The position numbers and the translations under genes are program-made. The notes under the pieces are model-generated. The model did not search any database, was not told where the DNA came from, and was given only the letters and a program-made list of their open reading frames with translations. This document shows positions 55,228 to 64,000 of a DNA stretch of 64,000 nt, in pieces (the first letter of the stretch is position 1; every line of letters begins with the position of its first letter). The DNA comes from Pictodentalium vernedei (Eukaryota; Mollusca; Scaphopoda; Dentaliida; Dentaliidae). Location of the stretch: positions 366,991,704 through 367,055,703 of the forward strand of contig CM062297.1 in assembly GCA_031216915.1 (NCBI GenBank). The letters are read 5' to 3'.

Positions 55228-56940
55228 TGCCATGTTTTTCTCCTAACTGAAAAGTCATTGCTCGAACGACTCGAAGTCCATCGAGCAAATGAACTAACTC
55301 AAATTTTACGGACTCAGCTAGGAACCCCACTTACGGAATCCCTTTTTAAGAATCCCTTTTTGGAAAATGCCGGTGGCTATGGAATCCTTTTTTCTGAAAT
55401 GAGCCGAAGAGTCATTTGTCATGTCACTTGAATGAGCAATTGCTCGATAGCTGATTTGCTCGGTAGACTTTGAGTCGTTCGAACAGTATGTGCATGTCAC
55501 TTGATGTAAGACAGAATCTCACGTATGGAATCCCTTTTTTGGAATCCCATTTGTGGAATCCCTTTTTTGAAAAACAGATGACCTTCGGAATCCCCTTTTT
55601 CTGAAATGAGGCTAAGAGTTGTTTGAGAAGTCACTCGAACGAGCAATTACTCATTAGCTCATTTGCTCGATGAGCTTCGAGTTGTTCGTGCAATTACTAA
55701 CAGCTCGATAGCTTATAAAGGATATTTGGGATAGGTATGTCTTGTGGTGGCCTAGAAGGTTGGGCAAAAAAGTTAATAGTATCCTCAGATAAGTATCCTA
55801 TAAAAGGTATCCTCAAAAGGTATCTCCAATAATAATACAGTACCAGGCCATAGGTATCCTCAAATACTGGAGTGAGGCTAAGAGTCGCAATTACTCGTTA
55901 GCTCATTTGCTCGATGGACTTCAAGTCGTTCGAGCAGTATGTCGAGTCACTTGAATGAGCAATTACTCGTTAGCTCATTTTCTCGGTGGCCTTTGAGTCG
56001 TTCGAGCAATGACTTTTCAGTAACTGCTCGATAGCTTATTGGGTTTGGGAATGGTATAGGACATCTCTGTAATAAGGGGAGATAACTCTGCATACAGATT
56101 ATGGAAAATTAAGCAATCTTATTGGTTAGTTAGAATCTATATAAATGATCTAGATGAATGAAACAACAAGAGTACTCGGAATAGGGTCAGAATTAACAAG
56201 AATAGACCAGAACAGCTAAATATAGTAATAACAAGCAAAGCTGTTCCTGCTGATAGGCTCTTCTACTCTACTGGAGTATACTCCAGGACAAAAGAAGAAC
56301 ATGGTCTGATAGACGAAGACTATTGCATACATAGACAGAAGCAGAGAATTCTGAAAGAATTCGAAATAGTAAAACTTGTTGTGGTTTGTTTGTGGTAATT
56401 CTATGAATTAAACGAGCATTCTGGGGAAATTCTGAGCCATGAAAATACTCCTATTCAATCGAACACACCCCGGGGTCCCCTCGGTACTATAGCACTACGT
56501 GCTAAGAAGATAAAATGGGAAATCCGTACTAAATAAAATAAATTTCGGTGATTTGGGGTGGATTTTGGTGATTTGGAGGGGTTGTCGGGTTGTTTGTGGT
56601 AATTCTACGAATCGGGGAATTACTCCTGTTCAATCGAACACACCCTCCAAACATCCCCCTGTCTTGTTGTAGGCCTTGGTCACATAGCAACCACGTGCTA
56701 CCATAGAAACCAAGATGGCGTCCTCCAGTATACAAAATAGACGACGGAAACACATATTACCCTAACAAATCGCGCTGCGCATGCGCATTAACACCACATA
56801 TCACTATGGCGATGTCGTCACAACATGGCCGCTCACGCAGGTCACCACGACAACACAACATGGCGCCACTGAGTCACGTGACATGACGCCACTTCCGGGG
56901 TTCCCCAACCTAGGGGTGAAGGGGTACATGACATACTACT
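55228..56940 (-). mobile_element. Right-type arm of fold-back copy C
   Basis: It runs outward in the order CGAGCAA tandem words, gggattcc boxes, ggtatcctcaaata spacers, the AT-rich zone with gtaataaggggagataactc, and the GC-rich zone with ggtcacatagcaaccacgtg. It ends ACTACT at 56,940, matching the right arm of copy A. The inner boundary differs from copy A, and a matching left arm is not adjacent. Flank aattcg shows no duplication with any left flank in the window. Confidence 0.75.
55250..56040. repeat. Array of CGAGCAA/TTGCTCG dyad words
   Basis: Phrases such as gagcaattactcgttagctc, atttgctcgatggacttc and gagtcgttcgagcaatgact recur with many small dyads around TCGA and AATT. The same words occur in arm B (29,890-30,060 and 30,640-30,770) but not in copy A. 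Confidence 0.75.
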
Positions 56941-57480
56941 AATTCGCCGAATATTCATGCACTGGATGTATGAGTGGAAGATGACATTTATCCTATGTTT
57001 GCTGTAAATGCCATTAACGGGGGAAATAATCCTAAGACAGTGAACATTAAATTGAACGGAAAGAGTGGAAACATGCATTAACATGGAAATTGACACTGGG
57101 CTTGCTTTCAATTATTTGCGAGGAGGGGTATCGTGAAATTAGTAGGGGGTGTATGATAATAAATTTCCAACTAGGGGAGGGACAGGGGGAGGGAATCACC
57201 TCTCCCGTCCCTCCCCCATTTGGAAATTTACTACCGAGAAAGATTTTGAAAATGAAGCCATAAAAGGGGGCATAAAATTGTTTCTTTCTATTAACTAAAT
57301 GCCATCACATTTATGATAGAGTTATCAGGTTTTTATTATTTGGTATTCTTCTGGAAATTGAATATGTACTAAACAAATGCTCAAACTTAGAACTTTGAGC
57401 AGCTCACACTCTCCTAACATTAAATCAGATCTTATGCAGGAATGATCGATTTTCGATGTTTCATCATTTTATGACTTTGA
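56941..57480. other. Non-coding, no gene
   Basis: Contains an inverted pair, tttccaactaggggaggga and ctcccccatttggaaatt (about 57,165-57,230). Otherwise nothing recognised. Confidence 0.5.
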
Positions 57481-57484
57481 ATGA

Positions 57485-58600
57485 ATAAAATTATTGTCGC
57501 GAAGCTATTTCTGGTGGCCTGCGCTAAGCAAGGATATTGGAAAAAGTGAAGTCTTGTAATGATTGTCAGTTACACAGTGCACTCCCAGTAGTTGCTCCTT
57601 TACACTCTTGGGATTGACCTTCAAAGCCCTAGTCGCGATTACACATAGACTATGCAGGCTCGTTTTAGGGCATATGTTTCTGATTGTGGTAGATGCCTAC
57701 AGTAAGTGCCTGAAAGTGTTTAGAACAAGTACATCAACTTCAACAATAACTATACAAAAGTTACGTTTTGCTACTCTTGGCCTAACCGATGCAATTGTGT
57801 CAGACCACGGCTCTTCATTCACAATTGAGGAGTTTGCTCTACTTTTGACTGAAAATGGGATCAAATATATTTTGTCAGCTCCAAAACACCTATCTTCAAA
57901 TGGATTAGCTGAGCGGTCTGTGCGTCTCTTCAAGGAAAGTATGAATAAATGGGCCCAAGTGATTGTTCAGTAGACACTAAGTTGAGTAGATTTTTGTTAT
58001 CATATTGATCTACGCCTCAGTGTACTGCAGGTTATGCTCCAAGTGAATTTCTAATGAACAAAAATCTAAAGACTACGTTACATTTAATTAATCCATTAAC
58101 CCAAAACACACAGAAAGACTGTCATGGTAAGCATGCAGTTAAAAGAGATTTTCAGATTGGTGACCCACAGTTTGTTAAAAAATTCAGTTCTGGTTCCAAA
58201 TGGTTACTAGGGTCCATTACAAGTAAATCCGACCCAGTCTCTTATATCAACTAACTGGAGAGATGGAACTTGTCGGCGTCATGTTGACCACATACGTTCG
58301 AGATCTAGAACAGGTAACGTTAGCGAACACCATGTAATAATTGTGATGTTGATCTACCAGTAGTTCCGAATGATCAAGTTCTGAATGACCATCTTGACAC
58401 TCCTACTCCAAGTGATACCCTGTCCGATAATACTCAACATCAAACGTATCAAGATCCTATTGTTTCCTGAAACCCCACTGAGGAGTACAGGTGGTCCGCA
58501 TGTACATTCTATTGCAACGCCTGATGCAACACCTCGCAAATCTGTGCGAACAAAAACTGCACCCCGCAATTTGGAGGACCATGTTCGATAAACTATAGTA
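57485..58600 (+). pseudogene. mag/K02A2.6-like Ty3/Gypsy integrase and pol C-terminus, decayed
   Basis: The zinc module end CNDCQ (about 57,554) is followed by the DDE core: HIDYAG with the first Asp (frame broken), GHMFLIVVDAYSKCL, IVSDHGSSFTIEEFALLLTE with the second Asp, and APKHLSSNGLAERSVRLFKE with the Glu (57,563-57,973). The frame 58,054-58,254 gives the C-terminal SH3-like module (RDFQIGDPQFVKKF, LLGSITSKSDPVSY). The tail near 58,540 (RKSVRTKTAPRNLED) is the basic terminus usual in this clade. RT and LTRs are not seen. Stops and shifts show a dead fragment. Confidence 0.8.
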
Positions 58601-58642
58601 ATGACCCTGAAAGTTTTCTTCTGTTTTGAGTTGAAATAATCT

Positions 58643-58878
58643 TTCAACCCCTTACTTAACATGAAAAGCAGACGACACTAGCAAACAAAATTCTTGAATA
58701 ACTAGTTTTTTTCATTTTTTGTTTGAAAAACATAGGTTATGAATCCTCGTTGTAACGAGCTGGACGAGCCATAACCTATGTTTTTGAGATGAAAAATGAA
58801 ATAATAATGAAAAACTAATTGGCGATTTTGAGAATAGCGCTGGCCGGTTTTCGGCCATTACGTTGGGTAAAGGGTTAA
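58643..58878. mobile_element. Palindromic MITE, copy 3
   Basis: The arms gtttgaaaaacataggttat and ataacctatgtttttgagat surround gtaacgagctggacgag. The right end is cgttgggtaaagggttaa. It has the same outer phrase acatgaaaagcagacgacac as copy 1 (30,384) and lies directly behind the Gypsy integrase remnant. Confidence 0.8.
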
Positions 58879-59680
58879 TTTGACCACTTTAGGGATACTA
58901 AGGTTTTGGAAAACCATCAAGGTTACTAAAAAGGAGAGAAGAGAAAATTCTGTGTTTGTAGTGTGTCGTGTTTGCCTGGTGTTTGTTCTGTACCGGGGGC
59001 GTTCTAAGGGTCTCTAAACACGCCATTTTTCTGTTACACGAAAATTTGTGTGTCAGTTTATTGAGAATATTCCACAGTTATTCACTGACGAGTCTCTCTT
59101 CACGCTTTACATGTCAGATGGACGGCAATGTTGCTGTCGACGTCGAGCTTGTACTTACGCTAGAAGCGCGTCAACGTCCCGAACAACGTCACTCAGCTCA
59201 CGCAGGCCCTTTTCAGGAGTGGAATAACATCCCATAAAGGACCACAACAACTTGATGGAGTTGATGGTTAGTAGAGTTAGACCAGCGATTGAAGCCAGGG
59301 GTGGGAACACCCGCTATTGATTTTGATCAGGAAATGGCGTAGAGAACCCACGTTTCAACGTTATTCGCGAAAACGCCGTTTGTGTTAAGATAACACAACT
59401 CGACATTTAATCAGCAAGGAAGAAATCCAAACAATGAAATAGTCATTCATTACACATTTGAAATATTTACCTCAGAAAAAGACATGCGTTCTTTTCAGCT
59501 AGTATACATCTGTTAGCTCTTCCCGATCCTAATCTCTTTTACAATGACAACATTGACAATGATTGCTTTTATATGGCACATTATTGAAGAAAGCTAATAA
59601 GAAACTTATAAAATTAACAGCTATATTCTCTCAAACTGTACTCAAATAATGGTAAACAGATCAGAATTGCGATATTTCTC
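58879..59680. other. Non-coding, nothing recognised
   Basis: A frame near 58,968-59,237 looks composition-neutral and lacks supporting splice or family evidence. Confidence 0.45.
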
Positions 59681-59689
59681 GTGTGCAGC

Positions 59690-59870
59690 TGATTGAGGGC
59701 TAGATTATGTTTGGTGGTCTAAATTTGTTATTCAAATTTGCTCTATTACAAATTATTGGAAAGAGTCGCACAGGCACTCTCCAATAATTTGTAAGAGAAC
59801 AAATTTATATAAACAAAGTAGCCTTTGCATTTGACTGAATATGAATCATAGGCTTTTGCTCTGCCCCCCA
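59690..59870 (-). mobile_element. Hairpin MITE, copy 2
   Basis: Reverse complement of the element at 20,664-20,876: tggtggtctaaatttgttat, attggaaagagt, actctccaataatttgta and aggcttttgctctg. A poly-C tract (59,864-59,891) directly follows. Confidence 0.75.
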
Positions 59871-60320
59871 CCCCCCCCCCCCCCCCCCCCCAGTTAACTG
59901 TCGGAGTGGTAAATTATGTTTGGTTATTAAAATTTGTACACAAGTCTTTGCTTTGTTATAACAAGGAAATCCTCACACACTAAATAATTTTACTTTAAAG
60001 AAAATATGAGGCATATCTGCTGTGTGTGAACTTATTATGCAGTCGTTATGTTGTAGCACCCGTTCTTCTGAATAAAGCCCATATTTGGGCTTCCAGTACT
60101 CTACCAGTTAAACAGTCTGTTAAACACGGGATAGAAAAATGTGTTGCCTGAAATAAGTTAAACAGCAGAGTGCAAAATTATTTTCGGTCATCAAAATCTG
60201 TTCACCTATCTTTGTTTTGCAGTAATTTATGGGAGAGTGCATACAGTATGAAAAGGCAAATTCAAACACCCAAAGTAAATTACGCTCATTTATACTCGAC
60301 CAACTACGTAATATGGCGTC

Positions 60321-60571
60321 TTAACCCTTTACCCAACGCAGACGATATCAAAATTTGTTATTTTCATTACTATTTTTTTAAATTTTAAAAAAACATTTCA
60401 ACAAAACCATATCATGAGACCCCTCATTGGAACGAGCTCGATGAGCTCGTTCCAATGAGGGGTTACATGAAAAGGTTTTGTTGAAATATTTTGAAAAATG
60501 TCTTTCTCTCAACTGCTGAGTTTGCAAATTACGCGGGCGGATGCTGGGCGATTCGTCGGGTAAAGGGTTAA
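60321..60571. mobile_element. Palindromic MITE, copy 4
   Basis: The ends are ttaaccctttacccaacg and cgggtaaagggttaa. The centre carries gacccctcattggaacgagc and its complement around gatgagctc. Same layout as 34,955-35,191. Confidence 0.85.
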
Positions 60572-62121
60572 ATCTGCCAGCCACACAATCCATAATCCGA
60601 GTTCAAGGCGGATATGGAAACCTGGAAAAAGTATTGAATTTGGTAAAATAATATTCCATAATCTTTAAAAGTATGGAAAGTAGCAGTTTTTTTTTTTTAA
60701 TATTGGGTCTAAAAGGGCTCTGGAGAACTAAAATTTAAATCGGATGGATGTGGAATTGTGATAGAATTAGGAGAAAAAGATAGCTTGAACAACGTGACGA
60801 AAAACATTCTGGATCTCCTTTCCAGGACCCGACTAAGAAGCATTTTCATGTTCGAAACATATTGCGCACCGGTCTTTGTGGACTCTTCATACAGTTTCCC
60901 CAACACAATTCATACTCTGATGTAAGCAAACTTTTGAAGCAAAGGTTTCCAGACTGTGGAATTGCACGGCAGTTTGCTTGTTCCGAACGGAATAGTTCGG
61001 AACATGTATTAAGTGTGGAAATATTTTAGAATTTTTCGTCCCGGTGTTTTGGAAAATTGTTCTAAATTCCTTGAAAAGCTTTGAGAAAGTTATGGAATTT
61101 GTTAAAGAAGGTGGATGTACCCCGATAATAAATAAACTTGATTGTGTCATTTGTGTGCAAATTATACTAGTGTGTTTCCGTTTGTTACTTTTGATAAAGT
61201 GAAATAAAAGACAGTTCTTTGAAGTGTCTTTTTTAGTTTATTACTTTTGATTTCGTTATTAAAAGTAACAAAAGGAAACTTGACTTCCAGTGCCAGGCTA
61301 ATTAGAAGCAACAAGTTCACACATAATCCGTTATTACGAATATTTATTTATTATACGCTAAACGATAGATTATCGAAGAACTTGGTTGGGAAAAAATAGA
61401 AATCGTATCCCCCAGTGTGAACATATAGAAATTTTCACTTTGACGGTATCGTTCAAAATGGCGTCTTTCAATATATCACTTCAAGGTGAAGAGGAGACAA
61501 ATTATCACTGGAAATGATAAATTTGTTCTCGAAACGTATAATGAAAAGAAAATCTAGTGTTTTTGAGTGGATACCGAACATTTCCAGCAATAATTCAACA
61601 CGTATTCACCTTGAATTGGTGCATGAAACCAAACATGACCTGAAAGTCCGTAATATAAGAAGATAGAAGCCCGCCAACTGAATCAGATCGAAAGACGCCA
61701 TCTGTTCCGAGTATCGATCAAATCACTTCCGGGTATCAATGATTCAATGCGCTGTTTACTTTCTTGCATCAATTTGTGGTTGAAACGAGTGGAATTATAC
61801 AGATTCTTATAAAAAGCGTATAATTAGAAGAAAATATAGTGTTTTTTGAGTGAAAACCGAAAATTATTTCACTTATGACCAAGACTAATTGCAATTTTCG
61901 CTCGCGAAAACTGAACATTTGCATCGGTCACTCATGGGATAATTTTCGGTATCCACCCAAAAACACTCGATACCCTCTGTTTATCAGTATCACACGCACG
62001 AACACTAAACGTACAGTTTGGCCCTTCATTACGCGAATGCATTTTTTACGATATTTCGCAAGGTTTAATTCAAATATCACCCCACAAACGTTTATATTAA
62101 TGGAACCTACGCCGTCTGTAA
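60572..62121. other. Non-coding, no gene
   Basis: Contains repeated phrases about agaaaatctagtgtttttga and agaaaatatagtgttttttg (about 61,548 and 61,830) and scattered ggaaagtatggaa-like words near 60,600-61,100. No exon supported. Confidence 0.5.
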
Positions 62122-62472
62122 TATTATTTATTTATTGGGGTTTAACGACACTTTCGACGGCCAGGGTCACCTCGGACAGTTTCGCGGATGGAGGAAGCCG
62201 GCGTACCCGGAGAGATCCACCGGGCAACGCAGAATAACTATCAGGCTCCTCCATCATACCAACTCCACACATGCAGGGTTAACATTGGTTTAAGACAAGT
62301 GCACTATCGACGTGAAGTACGTTTTAGTACACAACGTCACCGTGCCCTCACGTGGGAAATGGGGGTGAAATGTCTTGCCCAAGGACACAACGCGGTTGTC
62401 GCAGATGGGATTCGAACCGATGACCTCTCGGCTTGCAGCCTGCGTTTCTGCCCACTGAACCACCACGCCCCC
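62122..62472 (-). mobile_element. SINE copy 12, tRNA-like head
   Basis: Minus strand: gggggcgtggtggttcagtg, cgcaggctgcaagccgagag and tcggttcgaatcccatctgc, followed by the common body and a short (AAAT)n tail. The head type is the same as in the copy at 33,849. Confidence 0.88.
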
Positions 62473-62808
62473 TGACTGTATTATATCTATATGCAAAAAG
62501 TTACCAAACAGAAAAAGATGGGGAAACGCCGTTTTCATATTTTTAAATGGGGTTCCATAGAGAATAATAGTCAAATCTTCAAACTGATTGGGAAACATAT
62601 TGTAAAACTCCAACTTCTGTATTCCTCTAGTACTCCTCAGAAGAATGTCTGACGTTTGTGAAATGATGCGGACATCGATGATACAAAGTCGCTAACACTT
62701 TTTCTATGAAATTCCCACACCCCTAATGTTAAATATATATAAATCTCTTCTAATGCCGAAAATTGTGAGCCATGGCAGAGGCGACGGAGTCAGAGATTTC
62801 GCATAGCT

Positions 62809-62859
62809 ACATATCTGCGAAACATATCAACTTCTACATATATGTTTCGCAGATATGTA
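62809..62859. repeat. Hairpin around acatatctgcgaaacatat
   Basis: acatatctgcgaaacatat and atatgtttcgcagatatgt are perfect 19-base arms. Related words (tttcacagatatgtttcgca) recur just downstream near 62,900. Confidence 0.85.
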
Positions 62860-63722
62860 ACTGCGATACATGTCTGTAGAAAAAAGCCCCTCCGCTTTTT
62901 TCACAGATATGTTTCGCAGTTACACAATGAGTTAAAATGGGCGAATGCAAACGTGTCAGTATACAGGCATTCCTGTAACATCATTTGCAAATCCAAGCAA
63001 TATTTAGCCAAAGAATTCCACTTTAGACCACTTCGGTCCGTTTCTTCTACTCCAGGCTGGCCTTCGGGTTAGAAGATGGTTGAAGAAGAATAACTGGACA
63101 GGTCAGGTCAGGTCAGCGCCATATTTATCTAAATGAGAGACTACATATAGCGAATTATGATACATTTACCTATATACGACTGTAACCTTTTTCACACTGA
63201 TTCGAACCATGGTATCACAGTAAATTTGTGCCCCTCCACTTTTAATGAGCTTCCGCCGCCCCGAGCCATGGATTATTTAGGAGTCAATAGAAACACATGA
63301 GGGAGAGGCATCTAGGCGGCACAGCTAAGTGGTACAAAGAAAATCAGAACCATCCTTGCACCTCTACAGGATCTATTGTAACATCTGAGCAGGTTTAGCA
63401 TTTTGAAGTGCATGGCCTTGAAGCGATTCGTCTAAAACGGTAAAACAAATCACCAAAGTGGCTCAGATGAAAAAGCCGGGGCCAGATTATAATCTGAAAT
63501 CTTCGTGTACATTAAAGGACCAATTGCAAACATCTGAGGATGGTTTTAACGTTTTGAATAACATACCTTAGGAACTTTTCATCGGAAATGTTCAGAACAT
63601 TCGAAACACATTACTAAAGTGGTTCGAGTGGCACGTTCAAAATCCGAACCCTTCGAGCATATCTACAGACTCTAGTGCAATATCTGAGCTTGGTTTTAGC
63701 GTTCGAATTGAATACTCCAGTC

Positions 63723-63985
63723 AGGCTTGAAAATAAGCGGTCTGACATTTGCAGAATGAGGTCCCGAGATGGTGAATTTGATGATGCTATCCCATACAGT
63801 GAGTCAATCTATCCTCTGTGTACCCCTTTCTGTTTAGTTTTGAGACCCTGGTTCAGATTAAGGTACACAGAGGATAAATTCAGTGATGCTACCCTGCTGT
63901 GCGGAGTATCATCACTAAATTCACCCTCTGGGGACCTCATTTTGCGGATGACTGCTTATTTTCTGGCTTGCGCGAGTTGTCTTTC
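63723..63985. mobile_element. Fold-back element, about 70-bp arms
   Basis: Left gaaaataagcggtctgac...tgaggtcccgagatggtgaattt pairs with right aaattcaccctctggggacct...actgcttattttc, with a few mismatches. An inner dyad tatcctctgtgtacc/ggtacacagaggata lies near 63,810-63,875. Confidence 0.75.
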
Positions 63986-64000
63986 GCCGCAAACGGTTTA

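Larger units (their letters stand above)
62473..64000. other. Non-coding, with hairpin repeats
   Basis: Two hairpins are listed separately. Between them, 63,240-63,720 shows loosely repeated phrases about ctgagcaggtttagc/ctgaggatggttttaac/ctgagcttggttttagc, a diverged tandem repeat. No exon seen. Confidence 0.5.

Noticed and set aside
21788-56940. Arms B and C as the two ends of one giant 35-kb Maverick-like element enclosing the env genes, zinc-finger ORFs and DIRS element
   Set aside because: They share the CGAGCAA module and opposite orientation, but the flanks (aacttc before B, aattcg after C) are not a 6-bp duplication, the inner boundaries differ, and the interval holds ordinary retroelements without PolB, ATPase or capsid genes.

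Overview
This is nuclear DNA of an animal, most likely a marine invertebrate. It is AT-rich and intron-bearing, and it is dominated by transposable elements of types found in non-vertebrate deuterostomes and lophotrochozoans: an LTR element with integrase ahead of reverse transcriptase, a DIRS element, an env-bearing Ty3/Gypsy element, SINEs with (AAAT)n tails, and fold-back elements. No bacterial operon, rRNA operon or CRISPR array is visible. I cannot place the host more narrowly from sequence alone.

Layout. 1-3.5 kb: non-coding. 3,515-7,005: a fold-back element with very long inverted arms, AGT...ACT ends and an exact 6-bp target duplication, resembling a non-autonomous Maverick/Polinton. 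7.7-15.2 kb: a degenerate repeat field (about 545-bp units) with four SINEs. 15.66-21.14 kb: two phase-compatible exons of an unrecognised host gene on the + strand, separated by about 5 kb filled with palindromes, a SINE and a MITE. 21.8-31 kb: the left arm of a second fold-back element, split by a complete 7,056-bp LTR retrotransposon (21,953-29,008, 5-bp target duplication TCAAT), then a proline-rich ORF and a C2H2 zinc-finger fragment. 31.6-39 kb: six SINEs, a perfect 93-bp palindrome, MITEs and one candidate initial exon. 40.1-50.3 kb (minus strand): a decayed Ty3/Gypsy pol, a baculovirus-F/errantivirus-type envelope gene, then three tandem, apparently paralogous degraded ORFs, two with a C4HC3 zinc finger. 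50.3-53.9 kb: a DIRS-type element whose gag-RT half is inverted relative to its RNase H-tyrosine recombinase half. 54.5-54.8 kb: a 50-60 bp inverted-repeat pair. 55.2-56.9 kb: a third fold-back arm. 57.5-58.6 kb: a mag-like Gypsy integrase remnant. 58.6-64 kb: palindromic MITEs, a SINE and hairpins.

The transposon proteins form no pathway; nearly all are broken by frameshifts or stops. The most noteworthy structures are: (1) a SINE body carried by both 5S-rRNA-like and several tRNA-like heads; (2) the fold-back family whose inner tandem modules differ between copies; (3) the env-bearing element followed by zinc-finger paralogs; (4) the LTR element with integrase upstream of RT; and (5) the internally inverted DIRS element.
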